Notes: a model not told the origin generated them from the sequence alone. Counted from the stretch's first letter, positions 12,441 to 21,743 are shown. The stretch is DNA of 64,000 nucleotides from Thalassomonas actiniarum (GCF_000948975.2 NZ_CP059735.1:6446603-6510602), one strand, 5' to 3'. Numbers and translations: made by a program.

Positions 12441-12595
12441 GGATGTAAGTACTTAGTTTATGCCGGGAGCGTGTAAGCTGAAATACTTACATGCTATCGC
12501 TCCTGTTCATCCCTGAACCCGCTTTATACAGCCTGTCCAGTGCATAAAGCCTACTCTTGCAAATCCATTTGCTCATAGGGTAAATACTTACATGT
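12441..12595. repeat. Three copies of a TACTTACAT motif in the 366-bp gap before rpoH's 3' end
   Basis: The gap 12274-12639 holds no gene. It contains the motif ATACTTACATG twice (12483-12493 and 12584-12594) and once inverted as GATGTAAGTACTT (12442-12454). The first two copies form an imperfect inverted repeat. Between them GGAGCG (12466-12471) can pair with CGCTCC (12498-12503). Function unknown; a dispersed intergenic repeat or a regulator site are the options. Confidence 0.5.
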
Positions 12596-12597
12596 AT

Positions 12598-12622
12598 AAA
12601 AAAACCGGCTACTGCCGGTTTT
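12598..12622 (-). terminator. Rho-independent terminator of rpoH
   Basis: On the minus strand: nine-base stem AAAACCGGC / GCCGGTTTT with a four-base loop, followed by a run of seven T. It begins 18 bp after the rpoH stop codon. Confidence 0.85.
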
Positions 12623-12639
12623 CTCAAACAAGATAAAGT

Positions 12640-13503
12640 TTATGCCATAGTACTTTTCAGTTTACCCAGGGCATTCTTTTCCAACTGTCTGACACGCTCT
12701 GCCGAGATCTGGTATTTATCTGCCAGCTCCTGCAAAGTAGATTTATCTTCATTTAACCAGCGGGTACGGATAATATCCTGGCTACGCTCGTCTAAAGCAA
12801 CCAAAGCCGTGGATAAACGCTGATTGGCATGATCTTCCCAGTTGGCATCTTCGACGCTGGTGGCCAGATCAGACTGCTTGTCTTCCAGGTATTGGGCCGG
12901 AGCAAAGTTACCGAGACCGGCGCTGCTGTCGTCGTCATCGGAAGATAATTCAAATGCCTGGTCCTGGTTACTCATACGAGATTCCATTTCCATAACATCT
13001 TTCTTGGTGACCCCCAGGGTATCGGCTACTGTGCTGATTTCTTCATTGCTGAACCAGCCAAGGCGCTTTTTATTTTTACGTAAGTTAAAAAATAATTTCC
13101 GCTGGGCTTTAGTCGTGGCGACTTTAACGATACGCCAGTTGCGCAGCACAAATTCATGAATTTCAGCTTTGATCCAGTGAACGGCAAAAGATACCAGGCG
13201 TACACCCACTTCCGGGTTAAAGCGCTTAACCGCCTTCATCAAACCGACGTTGCCTTCCTGAACCAGATCCGCCTGCGGCAAGCCATAACCGGCATAACCT
13301 TTGGCAATATGAATAACGAAGCGTAAATGCGACATGATCAGCTCCTGGGCTGCATGCAGGTCATTACTTTCATAAAGACGAGTTGCCAGCTCATGCTCAC
13401 GTTCAGCGCTGAGCATAGGTATGCTATACGCCGACTGCATGTATGCTTCAATGCTACCGCTTTGTGGTACGGTCAGTGCCATTGATTGCGTTATGTTACT
13501 CAT
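12640..13503 (-). CDS. rpoH: RNA polymerase heat-shock sigma factor RpoH (sigma-32)
   Basis: Directs RNA polymerase to heat-shock promoters. Region 2 shows [40 protein letters not shown] and [20 protein letters not shown]. The RpoH box [10 protein letters not shown] is present, and region 4 has the HTH with [17 protein letters not shown]. The frame extends one codon upstream (TTG), but ATG at 13503 is preferred because GGAG lies 7 bp before it, giving 287 residues (E. coli 284). It lies downstream of ftsYEX as in E. coli, but 200 bp of spacing and its own terminator suggest separate transcription. Confidence 0.97.
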   Translation of the reverse strand: MSNITQSMALTVPQSGSIEAYMQSAYSIPMLSAEREHELATRLYESNDLHAAQELIMSHLRFVIHIAKGYAGYGLPQADLVQEGNVGLMKAVKRFNPEVGVRLVSFAVHWIKAEIHEFVLRNWRIVKVATTKAQRKLFFNLRKNKKRLGWFSNEEISTVADTLGVTKKDVMEMESRMSNQDQAFELSSDDDDSSAGLGNFAPAQYLEDKQSDLATSVEDANWEDHANQRLSTALVALDERSQDIIRTRWLNEDKSTLQELADKYQISAERVRQLEKNALGKLKSTMA

Positions 13504-13670
13504 CAAAAAACTCCATTACTATTATTCACTCGCGATTTTAACACGCTTTATATTACCTGGCGAGTATTGTAGGACAACATTACCCCAGCCAACAGGACAA
13601 AACAATGCCAAATGACATAATAATGAGAAACAGAGAGTAAAAAAATGTTTGATTTTGTAACAGGCGGGCC

Positions 13671-13700
13671 GTGAAAGGATCATTTACCGGATCCTTTCAC
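13671..13700. repeat. Perfect 10-bp inverted repeat between ftsX and rpoH
   Basis: Arms GTGAAAGGAT (13671-13680) and ATCCTTTCAC (13691-13700) around a 10-nt loop, with a further AAAAGGATCA at the ftsX stop. No U-tract follows on either strand, so it is not a standard intrinsic terminator. It may be a terminator-like hairpin after ftsX or a regulatory element in the rpoH upstream region. Confidence 0.5.
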
Positions 13701-13714
13701 TTGTCCGAAAAGGA

Positions 13715-14689
13715 TCAGTCGGCGGTAGGCTCGATCTCTTTAATATGCTGACGCACCGAGATATAACTGCCGATCAGTCCCAACAATACCGCGTAAAGGA
13801 TCAACATAGCTCCTTCACTGAAAGACAAGCCCGTTAACACAAAGCTGCTGTGGTAAAGCTGGGTAAGTTTAAAAATAGCTCCCGAGAGGTATTCCGCCAA
13901 AGCGGCCACGGCAATACAGGCAAAGAGGCCGCCGAAAATGCCATACCAGACACCGCAATATAAAAACGGCCGCTGAATAAAACTGTCGGTAGCCCCTACC
14001 AATTTCATCACCGCGATCGCCTCTTTTTGCTGCATGATTGCCAGGCGTATGGTATTGCCGATGATCAGCACCACAGACAGGCACAACAGTACAGCAACGC
14101 CGATCACTATATCTTCCACCAGCTGCGCCATGGCTTCAAGCCGTGACAGCCATTCTAAATCCAGCTTGCCCAGCTCCACTTCCCGCTCCTGCTCCAGCTT
14201 CGCCAGCAACTCTCTTGCCGCCTGGGTCTGTGCCGCCCGCTTGGTCGGCGTCACCAACACGGTTGCCGGCAGGGGGTTTTTATCCAGATAATCCAGTGCC
14301 TGGCCAAAGCCGGACAGGGATTTAAACTCGGTTAAGGCATCGGTGGCGGAAATATACTGCACCTTAGCAATCTCAGGATAGAGCTTGAGCCGTTGCACCA
14401 GGTTTTTGGCCGCCTTATCGTCTACCGAAAGCTTTAAGAACAAACTGATTTCAGAGGCCGAATCCCATTGCTCGGTAACCACTTTCGAGTTTTTAACAAA
14501 TAAATGTAAGGTCGCCGGCAAAGTCAGGCTGATCCCCAGCACCAGCACCGTCATCACAGATGACAGCGGGGTCCGCCATAAATCTCCCAAACTGCCTATG
14601 GCTTGCTGCAAATGCCGCAGCGGCAGCACATATAGCAATTGCAACAAAGGGGATTGGCGGCTATTGGCCATCTCTGTGCGCTCAGGCAT
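13715..14689 (-). CDS. ftsX: Cell-division ABC transporter permease FtsX
   Basis: 324 residues with four membrane segments (about 40-60, 190-215, 240-265, 290-312) and a large periplasmic loop between the first two. FtsEX couples ATP hydrolysis to activation of septal murein hydrolases at the divisome, in E. coli through EnvC. Recognisable segments are PLSSVMTVLVLGISLTLPA, SEISLFLKLSVDD and KEAIAVMKLVGATDSFIQRPF. It overlaps the ftsE end by 8 bp, so translation is coupled. Confidence 0.95.
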   Translation of the reverse strand: MPERTEMANSRQSPLLQLLYVLPLRHLQQAIGSLGDLWRTPLSSVMTVLVLGISLTLPATLHLFVKNSKVVTEQWDSASEISLFLKLSVDDKAAKNLVQRLKLYPEIAKVQYISATDALTEFKSLSGFGQALDYLDKNPLPATVLVTPTKRAAQTQAARELLAKLEQEREVELGKLDLEWLSRLEAMAQLVEDIVIGVAVLLCLSVVLIIGNTIRLAIMQQKEAIAVMKLVGATDSFIQRPFLYCGVWYGIFGGLFACIAVAALAEYLSGAIFKLTQLYHSSFVLTGLSFSEGAMLILYAVLLGLIGSYISVRQHIKEIEPTAD

Positions 14690-15386
14690 CGGCTGCTCCC
14701 GTCTCGGCAGCGGTTAAGCCATCGACAATTCCGTCGGTGATCATAGTGCCGCTTTTCAGGGTTAAGGTGCGATATTTCATCCGGGCGATCAAACCCAAAT
14801 CATGGGTAGCAATTAACACCGAAATACCCAAGGCATTAAACTCCTCAAATAACCTTATAATATCTAAAGATAATTTAGGATCCAGGTTGCCGGTAGGTTC
14901 ATCCGCCAGCAATATCGGCGGTTTATTGACTATGGCGCGGGCAATACCCACCCTTTGCTGCTCACCGCCGGACAACATATAAGGGAAGCAACGCAGTTTA
15001 GTGCTCAGGTGCACCTTATCCAGAGCAGCTTCCACCCTATGGCTGATTTCTTTCTGGCTGTAACCCTCGATAACCAAAGGTAAGGCAACATTATCAAAAA
15101 CGGTGCGATCCATTAGCAGGTTATGGTTCTGGAAGATCATGCCGATCCCCCGGCGCACAAACGGTATTTGCCGGTATTTGATGCTGGACAGCTCAGTACC
15201 GTTAATTTCTATACTGCCGGAGGTCGGGGTTTCCATCAGGCTGATCAGCTTCAACAAGGTGCTTTTCCCGGCGCCGGAGTGTCCGGTTAAAAACGCCATT
15301 TCACCGGCAGCAAGGGAAAAGCTCACCCTTTTCAGGGCGATATAACCCCCGGGGTAGGTTTTGTTTACATTATTAAAGCGGATCAT
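14682..15386 (-). CDS. ftsE: Cell-division ABC transporter ATP-binding protein FtsE
   Basis: 234 residues. Walker A GHSGAGKST (near 36), Q-loop region IGMIFQNHNLL, signature LSGGEQQRVGIARA, Walker B ILLADEPTGNLD and the switch His in IATHDLGLI. The N-terminus MIRFNNVNKTYPGGYIAL is typical of FtsE. Partner of FtsX at the inner membrane. It lies about 90 bp downstream of ftsY in the classical ftsYEX order. Confidence 0.97.
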   Translation of the reverse strand: MIRFNNVNKTYPGGYIALKRVSFSLAAGEMAFLTGHSGAGKSTLLKLISLMETPTSGSIEINGTELSSIKYRQIPFVRRGIGMIFQNHNLLMDRTVFDNVALPLVIEGYSQKEISHRVEAALDKVHLSTKLRCFPYMLSGGEQQRVGIARAIVNKPPILLADEPTGNLDPKLSLDIIRLFEEFNALGISVLIATHDLGLIARMKYRTLTLKSGTMITDGIVDGLTAAETGAADA

Positions 15387-15476
15387 AATGTTTAATATTT
15401 TGCTTCTTTTTGTTATTTAAAATTATGACGATTCGGCTATAAGCACACCGTTATTGTCGTGCAGCTATGCCCGGCC

Positions 15477-16976
15477 TTATTTTTCAAAAAGCGCATCGAT
15501 AAAGTCATCGCCGTTAAAAGGCCGTAAATCATCTATACCTTCCCCGACGCCAAGATAACGTATGGGCATGGCAAACTTATCGGCGATGGCGAAAACAACC
15601 CCGCCTTTGGCGGTGCCGTCAAGTTTGGTCAGGGTTAAACCGGTTAAGCCGACCGCCTGATCAAACAATGATGCCTGACTTAAGGCATTTTGACCGGTAC
15701 CGGCATCCAGGGTCAGCATCACTTCATGGGGCGCGGCAACATCTTGTTTTTTCATGACCCGCACCACTTTTTTCAATTCTTCCATCAGGTGATTTTTATT
15801 TTGTAAGCGACCTGCGGTATCGGCGATCAAGATATCCGCACCACGGGCCTTGGCAGCACTGATGGCATCAAAGATTACCGAGGCACTGTCTGCGCCTGTA
15901 TGCTGGGCAATCACAGGGATATCGTTACGCTCACCCCAAACCTGCAGCTGCTCCACCGCCGCAGCGCGGAAGGTATCACCGGCAGCCAGCATCACCGACT
16001 TACCCTGGGCCTGGAACTGTTTCGCCAGTTTACCTATGGTGGTGGTTTTACCGACACCGTTGACCCCCACCATCAGGATCACATAAGGACCTTCAGTATC
16101 TGGAATTTCCAGCGGCTGATTCACCGGCTCAATCACTTTTTTCAGCTCCTGCTTGAGCAGGTCATAAAGCGCTTCCGCATCTTTTAGCTGACTGCGGCTG
16201 GCGGACTCGGTCAGGGAATCGATAATTTTAGTGGTGGTATCAACCCCGACATCCGCCAGTAACAAATGAGTTTCCAATTCTTCAAATAATTCATCATCGA
16301 TCTTTTTGCCGCGGAATAAATCAAAGATCCCGCCACCCAGGTTTTGCCGGGTCTTGGTCAAACTTTGCTTTAATCGGGTGAAAAAACCGGCTTTTTTAGG
16401 TTTGCCCTTTTCGGTTTCCGCCTGCTCAGCGGCAAGTCGCTCTGCTTCGGCTTTTTCCGCCGCTAACCTGTCCGCTTCCGCCTGCTCTGCGGCAAGTCGC
16501 TCTGTTTCGGCTTTTTCTGCCGCTAACCTGTCCGCTTCCGCCTGCTCAGCGGCAAGGCGCTCTGCTTCGGCTTTTTCTGCCGCTAACCTGTCCGCTTCCG
16601 CCTGCTCAGCGGCAAGTCGCTCTGTTTCGGCTTTTTCTGCCGCTAACCTGTCCGCTTCCGCCTGCTCAGCGGCAAGGCGCTCTGCTTCGGCTTTTTCTGC
16701 CGTTAACCTGTCCGCTTCCGCCTGCTCAGCGGCAAGTCGCTCTGCTTCGGCTTTTTCTGCCGTTAACCTGTCCGCTTCCGCCTGCTCAGCGGCAAGGCGC
16801 TCTGCTTCGGCTTTTTCTGCCGTTAACCTGTCCGCTTCCGCCTGCTCTGCAACAAGGCGCTCTGCTTCGGCTTTTTCTGCGGCTAATTTTTCCGCTTCAA
16901 GCTCTGCTTCATTTTGCTTTTCTTTCTTCTGGCCACCTAAACCTAACCAGGAAAATAAACCTTTTTTCTTAGACAT
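15477..16976 (-). CDS. ftsY: Signal recognition particle receptor FtsY with repeat-expanded acidic N-domain
   Basis: SRP-receptor GTPase that docks ribosome-nascent chain-SRP complexes at the inner membrane. The ATG at 16976 (499 residues, [14 protein letters not shown]) matches the usual FtsY start; the frame also opens at an upstream TTG (16991). Residues about 25-190 are a low-complexity acidic A domain made of a 20-residue unit repeated about eight times ([20 protein letters not shown]). The NG GTPase core follows: [15 protein letters not shown] (near 305), [30 protein letters not shown] and the terminal [10 protein letters not shown]. First gene of ftsYEX, divergent from rsmD. Confidence 0.96.
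   Translation of the reverse strand: MSKKKGLFSWLGLGGQKKEKQNEAELEAEKLAAEKAEAERLVAEQAEADRLTAEKAEAERLAAEQAEADRLTAEKAEAERLAAEQAEADRLTAEKAEAERLAAEQAEADRLAAEKAETERLAAEQAEADRLAAEKAEAERLAAEQAEADRLAAEKAETERLAAEQAEADRLAAEKAEAERLAAEQAETEKGKPKKAGFFTRLKQSLTKTRQNLGGGIFDLFRGKKIDDELFEELETHLLLADVGVDTTTKIIDSLTESASRSQLKDAEALYDLLKQELKKVIEPVNQPLEIPDTEGPYVILMVGVNGVGKTTTIGKLAKQFQAQGKSVMLAAGDTFRAAAVEQLQVWGERNDIPVIAQHTGADSASVIFDAISAAKARGADILIADTAGRLQNKNHLMEELKKVVRVMKKQDVAAPHEVMLTLDAGTGQNALSQASLFDQAVGLTGLTLTKLDGTAKGGVVFAIADKFAMPIRYLGVGEGIDDLRPFNGDDFIDALFEK
16441..16880. repeat. 60-bp in-frame tandem repeat within ftsY
   Basis: Seven full units of exactly 60 bp plus a partial unit, most visible as TCTGCTTCGGCTTTTTCTGC recurring every 60 bases from 16441. 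Variants alternate (TGCTTCGG/TGTTTCGG, AAGTCGC/AAGGCGC), so 16501-16620 and 16621-16740 differ at only one base, which points to a recent duplication of a 120-bp unit. It codes for the 20-residue unit of the FtsY A domain. Confidence 0.95.
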
Positions 16977-17094
16977 ATAGAATAAATTCAATCATGGCGT
17001 ATCAATACTATTAGTATTCACGCATCAAACAAGGATAAAATTGCCGGTATAATAGCATCATAAATCAATACGAAAAACAAAAGCTGCCATCAAG

Positions 17095-17706
17095 ATGAAT
17101 AAACGACCGCAAAAAAACAAACAAACAGCAGCCAAAGGCAATATTCGCATCATCGCCGGCAGGCACAGGGGCAGAAAATTACCCGTGATCCTGGCAGAAG
17201 GCCTGAGACCGACCACAGACAGGGTAAAAGAAACGGTATTTAACTGGCTGATGCCTTATATACAGCAAAGTGTTTGTCTCGACTGCTTTGCCGGCTCCGG
17301 CAGTTTAGGCTTTGAAGCCTTATCCCGTGGGGCCGAGCAGGTTACCCTGCTCGAACTTAATAAAGCAGCGGCAAATCAGCTAAGGCAAAATCAACAGCTG
17401 TTAAAAGCGGAAAACATGCAGATAGTGCATACCGACAGCCTGGGTTATTTACGTGAGTTAGCAGCTGCCCGCAAAAAAGGGGATGAAGCATTATTTGATT
17501 TGGTTTTTCTCGACCCGCCTTTTAATAAGCAATTCGCCGAGCAAGCGGCGGCTTTATTAAATGCAGGATGCCTGGCAGACAATGCCATTATTTATGTGGA
17601 AACCGAACAAAACAGCAGCCAACAGCTGCCGGCAAACTGGCAGCTGTTAAAAGAAAAAACCGCAGGGCAGGTAAGTTACCGGCTATACCGTTATTGTCCT
17701 GAGTAA
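17095..17706 (+). CDS. rsmD: 16S rRNA (guanine(966)-N2)-methyltransferase RsmD
   Basis: 203 residues, usual length. SAM-dependent methyltransferase modifying G966 of 16S rRNA in assembled 30S subunits. Visible: NIRIIAGRHRGRKLPV, TTDRVKETVFNWL, SAM motif I LDCFAGSGSLGFEALSRGA and the catalytic motif IV VFLDPPFNKQ. A basic N-terminus (MNKRPQKNKQ) precedes the core. Divergent from ftsY with a 118-bp gap, as in many gammaproteobacteria. Confidence 0.96.
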   Translation: MNKRPQKNKQTAAKGNIRIIAGRHRGRKLPVILAEGLRPTTDRVKETVFNWLMPYIQQSVCLDCFAGSGSLGFEALSRGAEQVTLLELNKAAANQLRQNQQLLKAENMQIVHTDSLGYLRELAAARKKGDEALFDLVFLDPPFNKQFAEQAAALLNAGCLADNAIIYVETEQNSSQQLPANWQLLKEKTAGQVSYRLYRYCPE

Positions 17707-17747
17707 ATGAAGGATGCTGCGCCAGGCTTATTGCCAGGTCTGGCAAC

Positions 17748-18362
17748 CTAAACTTCAATACCTAAATTGGACAAGCCTTCTTCCATCACCAGCTGTTTGG
17801 CTTGTTCACAGGTTTTTTTATTTTCAGGAGCATCTTTGAGGAAGTCGAACAATTCATTTTGTGTGGCCACTTCCCATTGTACCAGCGGATGTTGCTCCAA
17901 AGCCTCCGGGTCTACGGTGAGCTCCTCATCACTTTCCTCACCGCTTTCTTCAACTAGTTCCTCAACCAACAGCAATTCAACATAGCCATAAACGCTGTTG
18001 GCGGACAGGCGGCCGACACTGGCAAAGTCGGCACTGTTTTTATCCTGGATCCCCTGAAATATCGACATCAGGGCCATACAAACATCTAAGGCGGGAAATA
18101 CGCCATAGGTATCAAAATGTTCGGGATTCGGAGTGGCAGCTTCGAGTTTATTCAGCTGCGCCTCAAAATTAATCTTAGTGCGGTTACTTTTATCCAGCCA
18201 TTGCCACAACAGATCCAGCTGATTGCGCAATAACTTGGCATCGCCAAAATCAACGGCCTGAGAAAACATCTGGTAATTAGGTAACATACGCTCTAATAAG
18301 GCGGCACAAAAGGTAACTTGCTGCCACTGGCTTAAGCGGGATAAGGGTAGGTGAATGGCCAC
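17748..18362 (-). CDS. DUF416 (YjaG-like) protein
   Basis: 204 residues, GTG start, no clear Shine-Dalgarno. No signal peptide or membrane helix. Matches the E. coli YjaG/DUF416 family by features such as LPLSRLSQWQQVTFCAALLERMLPNY near the start (given here in two parts: LPLSRLSQWQQ and FCAALLERMLPNY), and FPALDVCMALMSIF. Unlike the short family members, this one has an acidic Glu-rich stretch (EELVEESGEESDEELTVD) near residues 138-155. Function is unknown. Confidence 0.8.
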   Translation of the reverse strand: MAIHLPLSRLSQWQQVTFCAALLERMLPNYQMFSQAVDFGDAKLLRNQLDLLWQWLDKSNRTKINFEAQLNKLEAATPNPEHFDTYGVFPALDVCMALMSIFQGIQDKNSADFASVGRLSANSVYGYVELLLVEELVEESGEESDEELTVDPEALEQHPLVQWEVATQNELFDFLKDAPENKKTCEQAKQLVMEEGLSNLGIEV

Positions 18363-18429
18363 AGGAATAAGACTTTTTTATTGATATTTAGGCTATTATA
18401 TCAAAAATTACAGCTAAGTGCCCACAGTG

Positions 18430-19914
18430 CTAATTTTTCTCCAGCTGCTTTTGCGCATATTCAAAACGTAAGCGATATTCCGTCAATTTACTTTCTAGTT
18501 CCCCCAGCTCAGTTTCCAGGCGGGAATTTAATTCAAAGTTTTCATCCCTCAGGTATTTAATGGTTTCCCTGGCTTTATCGCCATCAGCCTGGAATTTTTC
18601 CCGGTTTTTCTCCAGCCTTTGCTCGGCTTTTTTCAGGGTAGTGTTCAGCCCGGAAACTTTTTGTTCAAGCTCAGCACATTGCTGTTGGTATTGACTTGCC
18701 TGCTCATCCCTTTGCTTAAGTTTGGCTATCAACTCCTCTTGCTTGCTTTGCCCGTCACTTAACTGCAATGCCAATTTATCCTGTTCACTTTGCAGCTTTT
18801 TCCGCAATCCTGCTAACTCTTGCTGCTGAGATCCCAGCCGGCCATCGGCTTTATCAAGACTTTCCTGCAAAACCTGTTCGCGCTGCCCGGCGCTTTTTAG
18901 CGTCTGTTCAAACTCCCCGGCCTGTTGCAGGAGCTGTTCTTCCCGTTCGGCAATCATTTGACCTTGTTGCCTTTTTTCCGCTTGCAAGGCTTCGGCTTCA
19001 ACGGTGAACTGCTTAATCACACTATCTTTATTGGTTAAGACACTTTGCAGCTTTTTCAGCTCAGCTTCTTTTAACTGTATATCTCCGGTGATCTTGTTGT
19101 TATTTTTGCTTAACTCAAACAATTCTTGCTGCAGTGCTTGTTGCTGCTTTTCAGCCGACAACTGATCTTGCCCGGCCGTTGAAACGGCCAGATCCAGTTC
19201 ACTTTGGGTTTGTGCTAATTGCTTATTCAGCATGTGATTGATTTGGCTTAATTCGGCGACTTGTTGCTGCTGAGCCTCTTGCCGTTCACGGGCAGATTCC
19301 AACTCCTGCGTGGCACCTGACTTGGCTTGCTGCAACACTTCCTGTGCCTGTTTTAACTGTTCATTAAGCTGCTTGTTGTTTACGCTTAATTCGCTGAGTT
19401 GCTGCCGACCAGCCTCTTGCTGTGCCCTGGCAGATTCACTCTCTTGCCTGGCATCTGATTTCACCCGCTCCAGTTCACTGGCGGTTTCGTTTAATTCCTG
19501 CTGCAGGGAAGAGATTTGCTTATTCTGAATATCTAAAGTAGCCGCCTTGGCTGTATTGTCTTTACTGAGTTTACCTTCACTGACTTCAAGGTTGGCTATG
19601 GTTTGCTTTTGCTGCTCCAGCTTTTTCTCCAGCTTTTTCTCCAGTGATGCTTTCCTGTCGCTATCCGCCAAGCCATCATATTTTGCCTCTAATGATGCAA
19701 CTTGCTCCTTTAGAGATGATATTTGAGTTTCCAGCGCCTGATAGTCCGGATGCTGGAGCAACTGCTCACGGCTGATATCTTCTATTTTGATTTCGGGAGG
19801 GACTTGTCCGGCAAGCAAAGTGGTTAGCTCTTCTTCCACCTGCACATAAACACTACCGGCTATCGTTTGTATTTGTTCTGCTAATTCCTTGGGCAGCTTG
19901 CGCGAATCCGCCAT
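18430..19914 (-). CDS. Long coiled-coil protein, unknown function
   Basis: 494 residues, almost entirely predicted coiled coil and rich in Gln, Glu, Lys and Ala, after a short N-terminal region (LPKELAEQIQTIAGSVYVQV) and the phrase QLLQHPDYQALETQI. Residues about 150-290 contain three imperfect copies of a 46-residue unit with the cores QQLSELSVNNKQLNEQL, QQVAELSQINHMLNKQL and QELFELSKNNNKITGDI. No signal peptide or membrane anchor is seen. ATG 19914 is supported by GAGG 6 bp upstream. It lies 67 bp upstream of the DUF416 gene on the same strand. A filament-like or scaffolding role is only a guess. Confidence 0.75.
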   Translation of the reverse strand: MADSRKLPKELAEQIQTIAGSVYVQVEEELTTLLAGQVPPEIKIEDISREQLLQHPDYQALETQISSLKEQVASLEAKYDGLADSDRKASLEKKLEKKLEQQKQTIANLEVSEGKLSKDNTAKAATLDIQNKQISSLQQELNETASELERVKSDARQESESARAQQEAGRQQLSELSVNNKQLNEQLKQAQEVLQQAKSGATQELESARERQEAQQQQVAELSQINHMLNKQLAQTQSELDLAVSTAGQDQLSAEKQQQALQQELFELSKNNNKITGDIQLKEAELKKLQSVLTNKDSVIKQFTVEAEALQAEKRQQGQMIAEREEQLLQQAGEFEQTLKSAGQREQVLQESLDKADGRLGSQQQELAGLRKKLQSEQDKLALQLSDGQSKQEELIAKLKQRDEQASQYQQQCAELEQKVSGLNTTLKKAEQRLEKNREKFQADGDKARETIKYLRDENFELNSRLETELGELESKLTEYRLRFEYAQKQLEKN

Positions 19915-19988
19915 ACCATCCTCATTCCCGAGCTGATTTAAACAAGTAATAACTTTAAATTAGCACAGGATTGACCGACTGTTGGTTT

Positions 19989-20624
19989 TTAGCGGGCAAT
20001 ACTTGTAATCTTGTAGCTGCAGCGGCGGTCACCGTTTAGCAGGTAATCCTGGCGTTCCACCAGATAATTATCACCAAAACTGTGTTGAAAAATATCTAGC
20101 TCAGAACGGCAAAAATTTTGGCAGGATTTGGCGGCACTACAGATAGGGCAGTGGTTTTCTATCAAAAGAAATTCATGGTCACTCACTGACTCCACCGTGG
20201 CCATATAACCTTCTTCGCAGCGCTGATGGGCTAATGCCGCGACTTTGCCGGCCAAGTCTTCGCATTTATCCAGCAAGGCTTTATATAAGACAATGATTTT
20301 CTCTTCCCTGGCGCTGATCAGCTTATCCAAACCGCTTTCGCCATAGATGACTTTCACGGAATCAATCAGGTGCAGGGTTAAATCCGCATGGCGATCGGGG
20401 AATTTTGCATGGGCCTTGGCGGTGAGTTGCCATAACTTTTTTGGTCTGCCGACCACGGCTCTTTGGGAGAAGGAGGAAACCAGTTCTTGCTTTTCCAGGC
20501 GTAACAGATGCTGTCGCGCGCCCATACTGGTCATATCCAGGATGTCGGCTAAACTGCCCGAAGTCATGGGTCCCCGGTTTTTTAATTGTGCCAGAATGGC
20601 ATCAACATTTTTTATCTGTTCCAT
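19989..20624 (-). CDS. SufR-like HTH regulator with C-terminal cysteine cluster
   Basis: 211 residues. N-terminal winged HTH (about 8-75: AILAQLKNRGPMTSGSLAD, GARQHLLRLEKQEL, GRPKKLWQLT), helical middle, and a C-terminal motif CPICSAAKSCQNFC plus a late Cys (RRCSYKI). This arrangement is that of the COG2345/SufR group, in which cysteines bind an iron-sulfur cluster that controls DNA binding. No suf or isc genes are adjacent, so targets are unknown. It is monocistronic, with about 120 bp to sapC on one side and 74 bp to the coiled-coil gene on the other. Confidence 0.75.
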   Translation of the reverse strand: MEQIKNVDAILAQLKNRGPMTSGSLADILDMTSMGARQHLLRLEKQELVSSFSQRAVVGRPKKLWQLTAKAHAKFPDRHADLTLHLIDSVKVIYGESGLDKLISAREEKIIVLYKALLDKCEDLAGKVAALAHQRCEEGYMATVESVSDHEFLLIENHCPICSAAKSCQNFCRSELDIFQHSFGDNYLVERQDYLLNGDRRCSYKITSIAR

Positions 20625-20744
20625 CAGACTATTATGCCGTGAATATCTGCTTATGTATATTTTTTAGTATATATAAGATGTCAATAAGAGGCGAAATTCG
20701 CCTGAATAACGCCTCTTAACGATTACTAACGATAAAAGTCAGAT

Positions 20745-21503
20745 TTATTTTTCTTCAGCGGCAATCGGGCTGATCTGAATGCCGTTGATTTTATTGTCTG
20801 AGCTTTCGTTACGTAATTGCACCAAACGGTTAACCTGGGCAATAGAACCTAACATGGCGTGTAAAGGTACGAATAAACCACGCTTGTGGAAGTCGATAAC
20901 TTTTTCATCGCTCAGTTCTTGTAATTTCTTCTCGTGAACCGTGAAGATGCCTACCAGCTTTTTCTTCTCGCCGCTAACCAGTGACATGTTCAGTTCAAGC
21001 TCTTGTAGCAGATCATTGTCTACCAGTTCCTGGATGAATCTTTCAGAAGCCACTTCATTGTCATATAAACGACCCAGAGATTCCTGAATTTTTTTCAAGA
21101 ACTCAGTTTCTTCACCTTTGTCATCAAACAAGGCATTTTCTTTGTCTTCACCAACGAAGGCGCTGTCCATATCGATACAAGCGGTCAGGGTTTTTTCTTT
21201 TTCCGGATCAAGACCTAAGGCAAAAGGCACCATGCCGATACTTTGCGGAACAAAGATCGCATTCCATTTTTCCTGGTTGTAATACAGGTTTTCGCCTGTT
21301 TCCAAACCTAACATAGCGACAGAGCGAAAACGGTTAGAATCAGGGTCTTTTACGATAACAACAGGGAAGCTGGTCGCCGCCTGGGCAAACTCAATCGCAT
21401 TTACCGGCACGATATGCTGGTTAGCAACATGAGATAAATCACGCTTTGCCGCCACTTTTAAATTTTGATGTTGTTCTTTTCTTACTGGAACCATTTTAGC
21501 CAT
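20745..21503 (-). CDS. SapC family protein
   Basis: 252 residues, soluble, no signal peptide. Recognised as the SapC family (named after a Campylobacter S-layer-region protein) by FPVVIVKDPDSNRFRSVAMLGLETGENLYYN, seen here as FPVVIVKDPDSNRF and SVAMLGLETGENLYY, followed by WNAIFVPQSIGMVPFAL, and a C-terminal GLFVPLHAMLGSIAQVNRLV. Biochemical role is unknown. It has its own 240-bp upstream region shared with the divergent DMT transporter gene. Confidence 0.85.
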   Translation of the reverse strand: MAKMVPVRKEQHQNLKVAAKRDLSHVANQHIVPVNAIEFAQAATSFPVVIVKDPDSNRFRSVAMLGLETGENLYYNQEKWNAIFVPQSIGMVPFALGLDPEKEKTLTACIDMDSAFVGEDKENALFDDKGEETEFLKKIQESLGRLYDNEVASERFIQELVDNDLLQELELNMSLVSGEKKKLVGIFTVHEKKLQELSDEKVIDFHKRGLFVPLHAMLGSIAQVNRLVQLRNESSDNKINGIQISPIAAEEK

Positions 21504-21743
21504 GAATAAATCTCTTTCTCTGATCGCTGCAACTGCAGCATATTTTTATAATGTTGCCGATTATAATGGCGACATAGACCGACGCTTTCAATGGTCTTTT
21601 TCAAATTAACCGGAAAAAATCCGCATTTCTTTGATTAATCCCATTCGTTTTTAAAGAAATTCAGTACAATAACCGGCAAAATTAATTTATATCCCCGCGC
21701 TAAATGCTTTAGCGAACAGGGAGAGATAAAAAGGTAATATACT

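Noticed and set aside
16441-16880. Regular 60-bp repeats as a CRISPR array
   Set aside because: No variable spacers; units are in-frame coding repeats of ftsY and no cas genes are present.
16306-16980. 224-residue open frame antisense to ftsY rich in Ser/Ala
   Set aside because: It is the mirror of the 60-bp repeat in ftsY; no ribosome site or family.
17731-17746. TTGCCAG-GT-CTGGCAA palindrome after rsmD
   Set aside because: Two-base loop and no U-tract; not a convincing terminator.
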